A stretch of 12,014 bases of DNA, from positions 1 to 12,014 of the forward strand of contig CAYJIX010000061.1 of the NCBI GenBank assembly GCA_964370375.1, in the 5' to 3' direction. Positions 6,401-12,014 of the stretch are shown here, in pieces (position 1 is the stretch's first letter; the number at the start of each line of letters is the position of its first letter). Made by a program: the position numbers and the translations under genes. Below the pieces are notes generated by a model. It was not told where the DNA came from and ran no database searches. It worked only from the letters and a program-made list of their open reading frames with translations. The stretch is from CAYJIX01 sp964370375 (GTDB lineage Bacteria > Desulfobacterota > Desulfovibrionia > Desulfovibrionales > Desulfovibrionaceae).

Positions 6401-7504
6401 GTGCATATTATGATACTACAACACCATACGCAGCCATCAACTGTTGCCAAATGGATCAGCATTTGTTTGAGCTTTTTCGCCCTTTTTTTCCTGTGCGTTT
6501 CAGAAGTTCAAGCCCGCGTTAAGGCTCGTTCAGCCATATTAATGGACATAGACAGCGGTGATATTTTGTATTCGCAAAATGCAGATGCAAAAATCCCTCC
6601 TGCATCCTTGACAAAGGTGGTGTCCATGTATGTGGCGTTTGACCATATAAAAACCGGCAAAAAAAAGCTCACCGACAAGGTGACCATCAGCCGTAAAGCT
6701 GCCGACCAGCCGGGTGCAGGCATGCACATAAAAGCTAAAGAAAAAGTTACGTTAGATCGACTTTTGCTTGGTATGGCTGTTTCGTCCGGTAACGATGCTT
6801 CCTTAGCTGTAGCCGAACACATTGCCGGGTCTGAGAAAAAATTTGTCGCCCTTATGAATAAAAAAATGCGCGATCTGAATTTGAAAAAAACCGTTTTTAA
6901 AAACCCTCATGGTTTGCCCGCAAAGGGGCAATTCACAACAGCTAAAGAAATGCTCATGGTAAGTCGCGCGTATTTGAAAAAACATCCAGATTCCCTCAAA
7001 TACCACAAAACACGCGCCATAAAACATAACGGCAGGACAACCACCAACAAAAACCCCTTGCTCAAATCCTTTCCTGGGGCTGACGGCCTGAAAACCGGCT
7101 GGATTACGGCTTCTGGCTACAACATTGTTTCTACCGTAAAACAAGGAAAAACAAGGCTTGTGGCTGTGCTATTGGGAGCAAAAACCAGTGCCATCCGTTC
7201 ACGAGAAATAAACAAGCTTATGAAAGCCGGCTTTGAAGCCCAAAAAAATGGCACCACCGTGGCCAGCGTGTTGATTGGCAAGCCTGTCCCAGCTATAAAA
7301 AAGGTTGCTACAGCAACAGCAAAAAAAGCGACTACAAAACAAAGCTCGTCTAAAAAGACAAAAAGCACAACAAGTGCAAGCACAAAAACCTCCACCAAGC
7401 AAAAAGCAAACCTTACCAAAGCTAAAGCCACGCCTGTCAAAGCTGACGCAAATTCAGTGGCGCTAAACGATCCGGTGCAAACAGGCTCGTTACGCCGCTT
7501 ATAA
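6401..7504 (+). CDS. D-alanyl-D-alanine carboxypeptidase (peptidase S11, PBP5/6 type)
   Basis: Removes the terminal D-Ala from peptidoglycan stem pentapeptides in the periplasm. All three penicillin-binding motifs are present: SLTK at 69-72 (nucleophile Ser69, Lys72) within IPPASLTK, SGN at 129-131, and KTG at 231-233 within DGLKTGW. Residues 1-38 are a signal peptide: hydrophobic core ISICLSFFALFFLCV and a probable cleavage after VQA. The catalytic domain ends near 294. The last roughly 73 residues are a Lys/Thr/Ser/Ala-rich, probably disordered basic tail. This replaces the beta-rich C-terminal domain and amphipathic membrane anchor of E. coli PBP5. The start is GTG 6401 (AGG 8 bp upstream) or ATG 6410 (three residues shorter); the Shine-Dalgarno spacing favours GTG. 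It lies 64 bp before gatC with no clear terminator between, so read-through is possible. The product could be DacA-, DacC- or DacD-like, which cannot be told apart here. Confidence 0.92.
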   Translation: MHIMILQHHTQPSTVAKWISICLSFFALFFLCVSEVQARVKARSAILMDIDSGDILYSQNADAKIPPASLTKVVSMYVAFDHIKTGKKKLTDKVTISRKAADQPGAGMHIKAKEKVTLDRLLLGMAVSSGNDASLAVAEHIAGSEKKFVALMNKKMRDLNLKKTVFKNPHGLPAKGQFTTAKEMLMVSRAYLKKHPDSLKYHKTRAIKHNGRTTTNKNPLLKSFPGADGLKTGWITASGYNIVSTVKQGKTRLVAVLLGAKTSAIRSREINKLMKAGFEAQKNGTTVASVLIGKPVPAIKKVATATAKKATTKQSSSKKTKSTTSASTKTSTKQKANLTKAKATPVKADANSVALNDPVQTGSLRRL

Positions 7505-7568
7505 GGTTTGTGCTTTTGTCGCCCTGCTTTTATAAAAAACACCTTTTGTCACTACAAGGACAGATAGA

Positions 7569-7850
7569 ATGCTGACACAAGAACGCATGACCCACTTGGC
7601 CCTTTTGGCTCGCCTTTCTCTTACCCCTGAAGCGTCGGACAAATTTAGGGGGCAATGTGATGATATTTTACGCTACATGGATGTTTTGGCCGAGGTGGAC
7701 ACAAGCGCCATTGAGCCTTTATACAGCCCTATAGCTCATGACAGCGCCGTCAGAGAAGATATTGCCGTATCGCGCCGCAGCCGTGCAGAGGTTTTGTCCA
7801 ATGCACCGCACACGGATGAAACCTTCTTTATCGTACCACGTATTGTGTAA
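7569..7850 (+). CDS. gatC: Asp-tRNA(Asn)/Glu-tRNA(Gln) amidotransferase subunit C
   Basis: GatC is the small scaffold subunit of GatCAB, which converts mis-acylated Glu-tRNA(Gln) or Asp-tRNA(Asn) to Gln- or Asn-tRNA. The 93-residue protein is of usual length. It shows the family pattern: an N-terminal helix with HLALLARLSLTPEA, the segment LAEVDTSAIEPLYSP, an acidic VREDI near 60-65, and the conserved end in which the last residues (FFIVPRIV) follow a run predicted to wrap GatA. AAGGA lies 8 bp upstream of the ATG. The stop is 14 bp from the gatA start, so the two are certainly co-transcribed. Confidence 0.95.
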   Translation: MLTQERMTHLALLARLSLTPEASDKFRGQCDDILRYMDVLAEVDTSAIEPLYSPIAHDSAVREDIAVSRRSRAEVLSNAPHTDETFFIVPRIV

Positions 7851-7864
7851 CCATCGAGGCATAC

Positions 7865-9319
7865 ATGTCTTTTTTACATACTTTATCCCTAGCTGAGGTT
7901 CGCTCGCAATTGGCCAATGGCGATGTTTCTGCCGAGGCTGTAACACGTGCTTGCCTTGATCGCATTGCCGCTACAGAGCCCACCATCCATGCTTTAGTAC
8001 ATGTGCGCGAACAAGCCCTTGAAGAAGCACGCGCCCTTGACAAAAAAGGCCATGATCCTGCCCAATCCCTTTGGGGGGTGCCCATAACGGTAAAAGATAT
8101 TTTGTGCACCAAAAACACGCCCACCACGGCAGGTTCTGCCATGTTGGCTGATTTTGTGCCGTTTTATGACGCCTTTGCTGTGGAAAAACTGGAAGAAGCC
8201 GGTGCCATTATCCTTGGCAAAAACAATATGGACGAATTTGCCATGGGCTCCTCAACAGAAAATTCTGCCTTTGGCCCCACAAAAAATCCATGGGACCCCA
8301 CACGTATCCCGGGCGGCTCTAGCGGTGGTTCTGCTGCCAGCGTCACAGCAGGTCAGTGTTATGCCTCACTTGGTACGGACACTGGAGGTTCTATCCGTCA
8401 GCCTGCGGCTTTGTGTGGCTGTGTAGGGCTTCGCCCCACCTATGGCAGGGTTTCTCGTTATGGCGTTATTGCCTATGCTTCATCACTTGACCAAGTGGGC
8501 CCATTAGCCCGCACGGTGGAAGACACTGCCATTGTGCTCAGCGCCATTGCAGGCCATGATAAGCAAGATTCCACCAGCACGCCGCAAGCTGTGCCTGACT
8601 ATATGGCAAGCTTTAAGCGCACGGATCTACGCGGTGTTCGCATTGGTGTGCCTCGTGAATTTATGGCAGAAGGCCTTGATGGCGGCGTTGAAAAGGCGTG
8701 CCAAAACGCCATAGCTTGTGCCAAGGAACTTGGCGCAGAACTTATCGACGTCACCTTACCCCATGCCACACGCCATGCCATCGCTACCTATTATATTGTT
8801 GCCATGGCAGAGGCCAGCTCAAACCTTGCCCGCTTTGACGGGGTGCGTTATGGGCACCGTTCTAAAAACATAGACAACCTTGAAAGTTTGTACGTGCGCT
8901 CACGCACAGAAGGTTTTGGCGATGAAGTGCAACGGCGGATTTTGCTCGGTACCTATGTGCTGTCGTCCGGCTATTACGATGCCTATTACCGTAAAGCAGC
9001 AGAGGTGCGCAGGCTTATTCGTAACGATTATGAAGCAGCCCTTGCACAATGTGACACGTTATTGGCACCTGTTTCGCCTGTGCCGGCTTGGAAGCTTGGC
9101 TCCATCATTGACGATCCGCTAAAAATGTATCTTATGGATATTTTTACAGTTTCTCTTAACTTAGCAGGATTACCCGGCTTGTCTGTGCCTGTGGGCCTTA
9201 GCGAAGGTTTACCTGTGGGCATGCAATTGATTGGGCGTGCCTTTGCCGAATCAACCCTGTTTGAAGTGGGGCATGTGTTGTTTAATAAGCTGGCACCCAA
9301 GGAACAAGCAAGCTGTTAG
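7865..9319 (+). CDS. gatA: Asp-tRNA(Asn)/Glu-tRNA(Gln) amidotransferase subunit A
   Basis: GatA is the amidase-signature subunit that hydrolyses glutamine and passes ammonia to GatB. The 484-residue protein is of normal length and has the complete Ser-cisSer-Lys triad: Lys77 in GVPITVKDI, cis-Ser152 in the GGSSGGS loop (150-156), and nucleophile Ser176 in DTGGSIRQPA (172-181). The family segments NNMDEFAMGSSTENSAFGP and RPTYGRVSRYG are intact, and the C-terminal GLPVGMQLIGRAF is typical. GAGG lies 5 bp before the ATG. gatB does not follow: the next gene is a hydrogenase maturation protease on the far side of a 276-bp gap, so gatB must lie elsewhere in the genome. Presence of GatCAB suggests that Gln-tRNA and/or Asn-tRNA is made by the indirect route. 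Confidence 0.97.
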   Translation: MSFLHTLSLAEVRSQLANGDVSAEAVTRACLDRIAATEPTIHALVHVREQALEEARALDKKGHDPAQSLWGVPITVKDILCTKNTPTTAGSAMLADFVPFYDAFAVEKLEEAGAIILGKNNMDEFAMGSSTENSAFGPTKNPWDPTRIPGGSSGGSAASVTAGQCYASLGTDTGGSIRQPAALCGCVGLRPTYGRVSRYGVIAYASSLDQVGPLARTVEDTAIVLSAIAGHDKQDSTSTPQAVPDYMASFKRTDLRGVRIGVPREFMAEGLDGGVEKACQNAIACAKELGAELIDVTLPHATRHAIATYYIVAMAEASSNLARFDGVRYGHRSKNIDNLESLYVRSRTEGFGDEVQRRILLGTYVLSSGYYDAYYRKAAEVRRLIRNDYEAALAQCDTLLAPVSPVPAWKLGSIIDDPLKMYLMDIFTVSLNLAGLPGLSVPVGLSEGLPVGMQLIGRAFAESTLFEVGHVLFNKLAPKEQASC

Positions 9320-9355
9320 GGAATGATGCAATAAGGACGGTACCAAAAGTTTTTT

Positions 9356-9373
9356 TATGATAATCTTATCATA
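9356..9373. repeat. 18-bp palindrome downstream of gatA
   Basis: TATGATAA and TTATCATA are perfect 8-bp arms around TC, preceded by a run of T. It lies 37 bp after the gatA stop. It is not followed by a T-run on the plus strand. On the minus strand it is followed by A-to-T complement giving few U residues, so it is not a standard terminator. It could be an operator or a weak 3'-end hairpin. Confidence 0.45.
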
Positions 9374-9383
9374 GCATATTCCT

Positions 9384-9570
9384 ACAGGCTGTTCAAAAAG
9401 TGCCAAAAGCGCGGCAAGCGAAGTTTTTTCTTACGGCATAGCTTGCCACTGGCGGCAAAGCCGTTTGCAAGGAACGAGCAACTGCGCACATCAAAAGCAG
9501 AGCGGATTCTTTAAGTCCATGCCAAAAAAATGAGCTTAACAAAGCATACGGTTCTTTTAAGGCAGCCTGT
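9384..9570. repeat. Possible 187-bp MITE-like element with terminal inverted repeats
   Basis: The left end ACAGGCTGTTCAAAAAG (9384-9400) and the reverse complement of the right end, ACAGGCTGCCTTAAAAG (9554-9570), agree at 13 of 17 positions, including the outer 8. Inside are a 7-bp inverted repeat GGCAAGC/GCTTGCC (9413-9419 and 9441-9447) and a short hairpin CGGC-AAA-GCCG (9453-9463). It has no coding capacity. No target-site duplication is visible at the edges. It ends 25 bp before the maturation protease ATG and so forms most of that gene's upstream region. A repeat family is inferred from this single copy. Confidence 0.4.
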
Positions 9571-9595
9571 TAACCCCTAGCCAAACGGAGATGCC

Positions 9596-10087
9596 ATGGC
9601 CAAATTGCTTGTGCTTGGCGTTGGGAATTTATTGCTGACAGATGACGGTGTAGGGGTTATGGCAGCGCAAGAGCTTATGCAAAACACCTGGCCTGCCCAT
9701 GTATGCATCCAAGAAGCCGGCACATTTACCCACGATATTTTTTATAAATTTGAAGGGTATAGCCATATTTTGGTGCTGGATGTGGTACGGGCCAAGGGGA
9801 CACCCGGCACGATCTACCGTTTGACCGAAGACGCGCTTATAAAAAATGAATCCCAGCGTTTGTCCTTGCACGACATTGACCTTATCGATTCCTTGCAAAT
9901 GGCTGAACGGCTTTTTACAACGCGCCCCAGTATGCTTATTCTTGGCATGGAACCCTATGACCATAGCACGTGGAACATTGGCCTTTCAAAAGAGTTGCAA
10001 GCCCATTTTCCAAACTTTGTCAAAACTGCCAGACAAGAGATTGAACAATGGATACAGGAACATGATGAGCAAAAAGACTTTGCATAG
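9596..10087 (+). CDS. HyaD/HybD-family [NiFe]-hydrogenase maturation protease
   Basis: This family cleaves the C-terminal extension of the hydrogenase large subunit after the Ni-Fe centre is inserted, and recognises the bound nickel. The 163-residue protein is the usual length (E. coli HybD 164). It has the N-terminal LVLGVGNLLLTDDGVG signature (5-20). The three nickel-recognition positions known from HybD (Glu16, Asp62, His93) correspond to Asp16, Asp62 in LVLDVVRA, and His92 in SLHDIDLID. GGAG lies 5 bp before the ATG. hypC follows 58 bp later on the same strand, consistent with an operon. No hydrogenase structural gene is in the window, so which enzyme it serves (HynAB- or HysAB-like in Desulfovibrio terms) cannot be decided, and no specific symbol is given. 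Confidence 0.93.
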   Translation: MAKLLVLGVGNLLLTDDGVGVMAAQELMQNTWPAHVCIQEAGTFTHDIFYKFEGYSHILVLDVVRAKGTPGTIYRLTEDALIKNESQRLSLHDIDLIDSLQMAERLFTTRPSMLILGMEPYDHSTWNIGLSKELQAHFPNFVKTARQEIEQWIQEHDEQKDFA

Positions 10088-10145
10088 TGCCTAACCATCA
10101 ACATGCTTTTATATCCACACTATTGAATATATTAAGGAAAACCTT

Positions 10146-10394
10146 ATGTGCCTTGCCATTCCCACCAAAGTTATTGAAACCTGCGCTGACGGTATGCTAA
10201 AAGTCAGTGTGGGTGATGGCCCGACAAGCCTTACCGTTTCCGGGCTCCTATTGCCTGAACCTGCCAAAGTGGGTGATTTTTTAATCGTGCATGCAGGCTT
10301 TGCCATGCATAAAATGGACTATTCTGAGGCGGAAGAAAGCTTGCGCCTTTTTCGTGAACTTGCCGAAGCTGCCGGTGAAGTTCCCAACTTTTAG
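10146..10394 (+). CDS. hypC: Hydrogenase maturation chaperone HypC
   Basis: HypC (HypC/HybG/HupF family) works with HypD to build the Fe(CN)2CO group and delivers it to the hydrogenase large-subunit precursor. The 82-residue protein has the diagnostic MCLAIP start, whose Cys2 is the essential iron-ligating residue once the initiator methionine is removed. It also has the GDFLIVHAGFAMHKMD segment (43-57), with the conserved His49 in VHAGFA. A short acidic helix (EAEESLRLFRELAEAAGE) closes it. AAGGA lies 7 bp before the ATG. It is downstream of the maturation protease. hypD and hypE, its usual partners, do not follow; the next gene is an unrelated amidohydrolase. Confidence 0.95.
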   Translation: MCLAIPTKVIETCADGMLKVSVGDGPTSLTVSGLLLPEPAKVGDFLIVHAGFAMHKMDYSEAEESLRLFRELAEAAGEVPNF

Positions 10395-10408
10395 TTATAC
10401 ATCAAAGG

Positions 10409-10429
10409 GCTGCGCAAAACCTGCGCGGC
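10409..10429 (+). terminator. Weak GC hairpin after hypC
   Basis: GCTGCGC and GCGCGGC form a 7-bp stem (one G-U pair) with a 7-nt loop, starting 15 bp after the hypC stop. No U-run follows, so it is at best a weak or factor-aided 3' end. Confidence 0.3.
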
Positions 10430-10461
10430 TGTTGATAGATGGATTTTATACCGCTCTCACA

Positions 10462-10495
10462 CGCTTTTACACGGTGTAAAGGCGCACCGCATAAC
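10462..10495 (+). promoter_or_regulatory. Operator-like dyad overlapping the promoter of the M20 gene
   Basis: The dyad has left half 10462-10472 and right half 10474-10484 around a single central G. The inner arms TTTACAC and GTGTAAA are perfect, and the outer CGC/GCG also pair, leaving one T-G mismatch per arm set. TTTACA at 10466-10471 matches a -35 (five of six), and CATAAC at 10490-10495 a -10 (four of six) with an 18-bp spacer. Transcription would start near 10502, just before the GGGAGG ribosome-binding site. A repressor on the dyad would block the -35. The regulator is not in the window. Confidence 0.45.
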
Positions 10496-10526
10496 GATCT
10501 AACGCCATCAACGGGAGGACAATACC

Positions 10527-11798
10527 ATGCCACATGAAAAAAGCCTTATCGGCCAAGCTGATGCCTTTGCAAAGGATGTTTTTGAACATATCCGCTCCAT
10601 GAGTGCCGATACGGCAGGGGTTAGCCGTCAGGGCTATTCTGACCTTGAAACAGCTGTGCACAAATATTTGGCTGATATTGCCACAGGTTTTGGCATGGAA
10701 ATCAGTGTGGATGCGGCAGGCAACATGTGGATGCGTTATCCTGGTGAAGACCGCTCTTTACCAGCCCTTGTCAGCGGATCTCACTCTGACAGTGTACCGC
10801 AAGGCGGCAATTATGACGGCCTGGCAGGGGTGGTTGCAGCACTCACCGTGGCTTGGTGGATGCACAAAATAGGCTTTACGCCCAAGCGCGACTATGTTGT
10901 GCTTGCCATTCGCAACGAAGAAAGTTCTTTTTTTGGCAAAGCCTATGTCGGCTCCTTAGCCTTGATGGGGCTGCTGACCGATGCAGATTTAGAGCTCAAG
11001 CACCGCGACCTTGACCTTACCCTTGGTGAGGCCATTCGTGGGCAAGGCTTTGACACCATCCCCATGACCCAAGGCAAGCCCCTTATGGATTTAAGCACAA
11101 TGGCAGCCTTTGTGGAATTGCACATTGAGCAAGGCCCCATGCTTGATGCATCAAGCGATCGTGTGGGCGTGGTCACAGGGATTCGTGGCAATTTTAGGCA
11201 TAAAAGCGTTCAATGCCTTGGGCAAACAGCACATTCTGGCGCAGTGGACAAAGCCTACCGCCACGATGCAGTCATGGCCTTTGCAGAACTTGCCCATAGC
11301 ATGGAAAACCACTGGCAAGACTGGCTTGATAAAGGCGCAGACCTTGTGTTTACCATGGGCGTTGCCAATACAGCACCTACGGCAGCCATTGCCATTATTC
11401 CGGGGGAAGTCAACTTTTCCATAGACATGCGCTCATTGCACAGGGATACATTGGAACGCTTCCACGATCTTTTGCTCGCAGAAGCCAAAAGGATTGGCGA
11501 TGCAAGGGGTATTTCCTTTACCTTTGACCGCCTTTTGATTGCAGAACCTGGCCTTATGGATGACAAGGTGTCTGCTAAGCTTGTGGATTTGGCGAAGCAC
11601 TATGATTTTCCGTTCCGTCAGCTTGCAAGCGGTGCAGGCCATGATGCTGCTGTCTTTAGCAATAAGGGTGTTCCCGTTGGTATGATCTTTGTTGCGAACC
11701 AGCACGGCTCTCATAATTATAAAGAAGCCATGCGTTTGGATGACTTTATTTTGGGTACTGACCTTTTGTGGCGCATGGTGCAACATTTTGACAGCTAA
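10527..11798 (+). CDS. M20-family Zn-dependent amidohydrolase (carbamoylase / allantoate amidohydrolase type)
   Basis: Members of this hydantoinase/carbamoylase branch of peptidase M20 are cytoplasmic dimeric two-metal enzymes. They cleave N-carbamoyl-amino acids, allantoate, ureidoglycolate or beta-ureidopropionate. The 423-residue protein is full length. Expected metal and catalytic residues are visible: His86 in GSHSDSV, Asp97 in GGNYDGLAG (bridging), Glu131/Glu132 in IRNEESS, His199 in VELHIEQGP, and His396 in GSHNYKEAM. The lid/dimer domain lies at about 210-330 and includes GQTAHSGA. The GSHSDSVPQGGNYDG and ELHIEQGP patterns separate this branch from M20 carboxypeptidases. Substrate cannot be fixed: no hydantoinase, purine-degradation or pyrimidine-degradation gene is adjacent. 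GGGAGG sits 8 bp before the ATG. It appears to be a single-gene transcription unit, with its own promoter dyad and terminator. Confidence 0.88.
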   Translation: MPHEKSLIGQADAFAKDVFEHIRSMSADTAGVSRQGYSDLETAVHKYLADIATGFGMEISVDAAGNMWMRYPGEDRSLPALVSGSHSDSVPQGGNYDGLAGVVAALTVAWWMHKIGFTPKRDYVVLAIRNEESSFFGKAYVGSLALMGLLTDADLELKHRDLDLTLGEAIRGQGFDTIPMTQGKPLMDLSTMAAFVELHIEQGPMLDASSDRVGVVTGIRGNFRHKSVQCLGQTAHSGAVDKAYRHDAVMAFAELAHSMENHWQDWLDKGADLVFTMGVANTAPTAAIAIIPGEVNFSIDMRSLHRDTLERFHDLLLAEAKRIGDARGISFTFDRLLIAEPGLMDDKVSAKLVDLAKHYDFPFRQLASGAGHDAAVFSNKGVPVGMIFVANQHGSHNYKEAMRLDDFILGTDLLWRMVQHFDS

Positions 11799-11812
11799 AC
11801 ATATGTGAATAC

Positions 11813-11865
11813 AAAAGGCTTAGAAGCGCAGTTTATCTAAAAAACTAGATTTCTAAGCCTTTTTT
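11813..11865 (+). terminator. Strong intrinsic terminator after the M20 gene
   Basis: AAAAGGCTTAGAA (11813-11825) pairs perfectly with TTCTAAGCCTTTT (11851-11863), and the run of T continues to 11865. Inside the loop a second helix, ATCTA/TAGAT (11835-11839 and 11846-11850), stacks directly on the 3' side, leaving a 9-nt bulge. It separates the M20 gene from the tRNA promoter. Confidence 0.85.
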
Positions 11866-11919
11866 ATACCTATACTGCCCAAACTCAGTCCATAATGGCC
11901 TAATCGCACGTGTAGGGGG

Positions 11920-11948
11920 TTGACAGAAAAAAGCATGAGGAGTATACC
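11920..11948 (+). promoter_or_regulatory. Promoter of tRNA-Gly within a dyad
   Basis: A perfect -35 TTGACA (11920-11925), a 17-bp spacer and TATACC (11943-11948) place the start about 7-8 bp before the mature tRNA. An 8-bp inverted repeat TGACAGAA/TTCTGTCA (11921-11928 and 11954-11961) and an inner GAGG/CCTC pair (11937-11940 and 11947-11950) frame the -10. Confidence 0.7.
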
Positions 11949-11962
11949 TCGTCTTCTGTCAT

Positions 11963-12014
<52 letters not shown>

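Noticed and set aside
7117..7542. 141-codon open frame antisense to the carboxypeptidase tail
   Set aside because: Its Val/Phe/Ala-rich product is simply the complement of the Lys/Thr-rich tail; no ribosome-binding site was seen.

Overview
The window looks like a piece of chromosome from a Desulfovibrionaceae-type sulfate reducer or a close relative. This is inferred from the gene content: a ClpB/CbpM/CbpA-type DnaJ cluster, a [NiFe]-hydrogenase maturation protease followed by hypC, and a gatC-gatA pair without gatB. The proteins are ordinary, while the longer gaps are AT-rich. I cannot name the species.

Layout. At the left (188-1231, +) is a soluble protein with a degenerate receiver-like half, a coiled-coil linker and a GAF-like half, and no output domain. 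It converges on a leftward chaperone cluster, and a bidirectional terminator (1263-1296) separates them. The chaperone cluster on the minus strand reads CbpA-like DnaJ (5631-4699), CbpM-like modulator (4381-4073), ClpB disaggregase (3969-1333). An AT-rich gap of about 0.77 kb without a convincing gene divides it from rightward genes: a secreted D-Ala-D-Ala carboxypeptidase (6401-7504), gatC (7569-7850) and gatA (7865-9319). After a 276-bp gap holding a palindrome and a possible MITE-like element come a HyaD/HybD-family hydrogenase maturation protease (9596-10087) and hypC (10146-10394). Then follow an M20-family amidohydrolase/carbamoylase (10527-11798) with its own apparent regulated promoter and terminator, and a tRNA-Gly(GCC) cut off by the window end.

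How the genes work together. The J-protein, its MerR-like modulator and ClpB form a protein-disaggregation module that would work with DnaK encoded elsewhere. GatC and GatA are two of the three subunits of the Asp/Glu-tRNA amidotransferase; GatB must be encoded elsewhere. The maturation protease and HypC act on a [NiFe]-hydrogenase large subunit whose gene is not in this window.

I found no convincing new defence or mobile system. The points most worth a second look are small DNA-level structures: a hairpin covering the ribosome-binding region of the carboxypeptidase, a nearly perfect odd-length dyad over the promoter of the M20 gene, the 187-bp inverted-repeat-bounded element upstream of the maturation protease, a dyad around the tRNA-Gly promoter, and a sigma-32-like -35 box before clpB.
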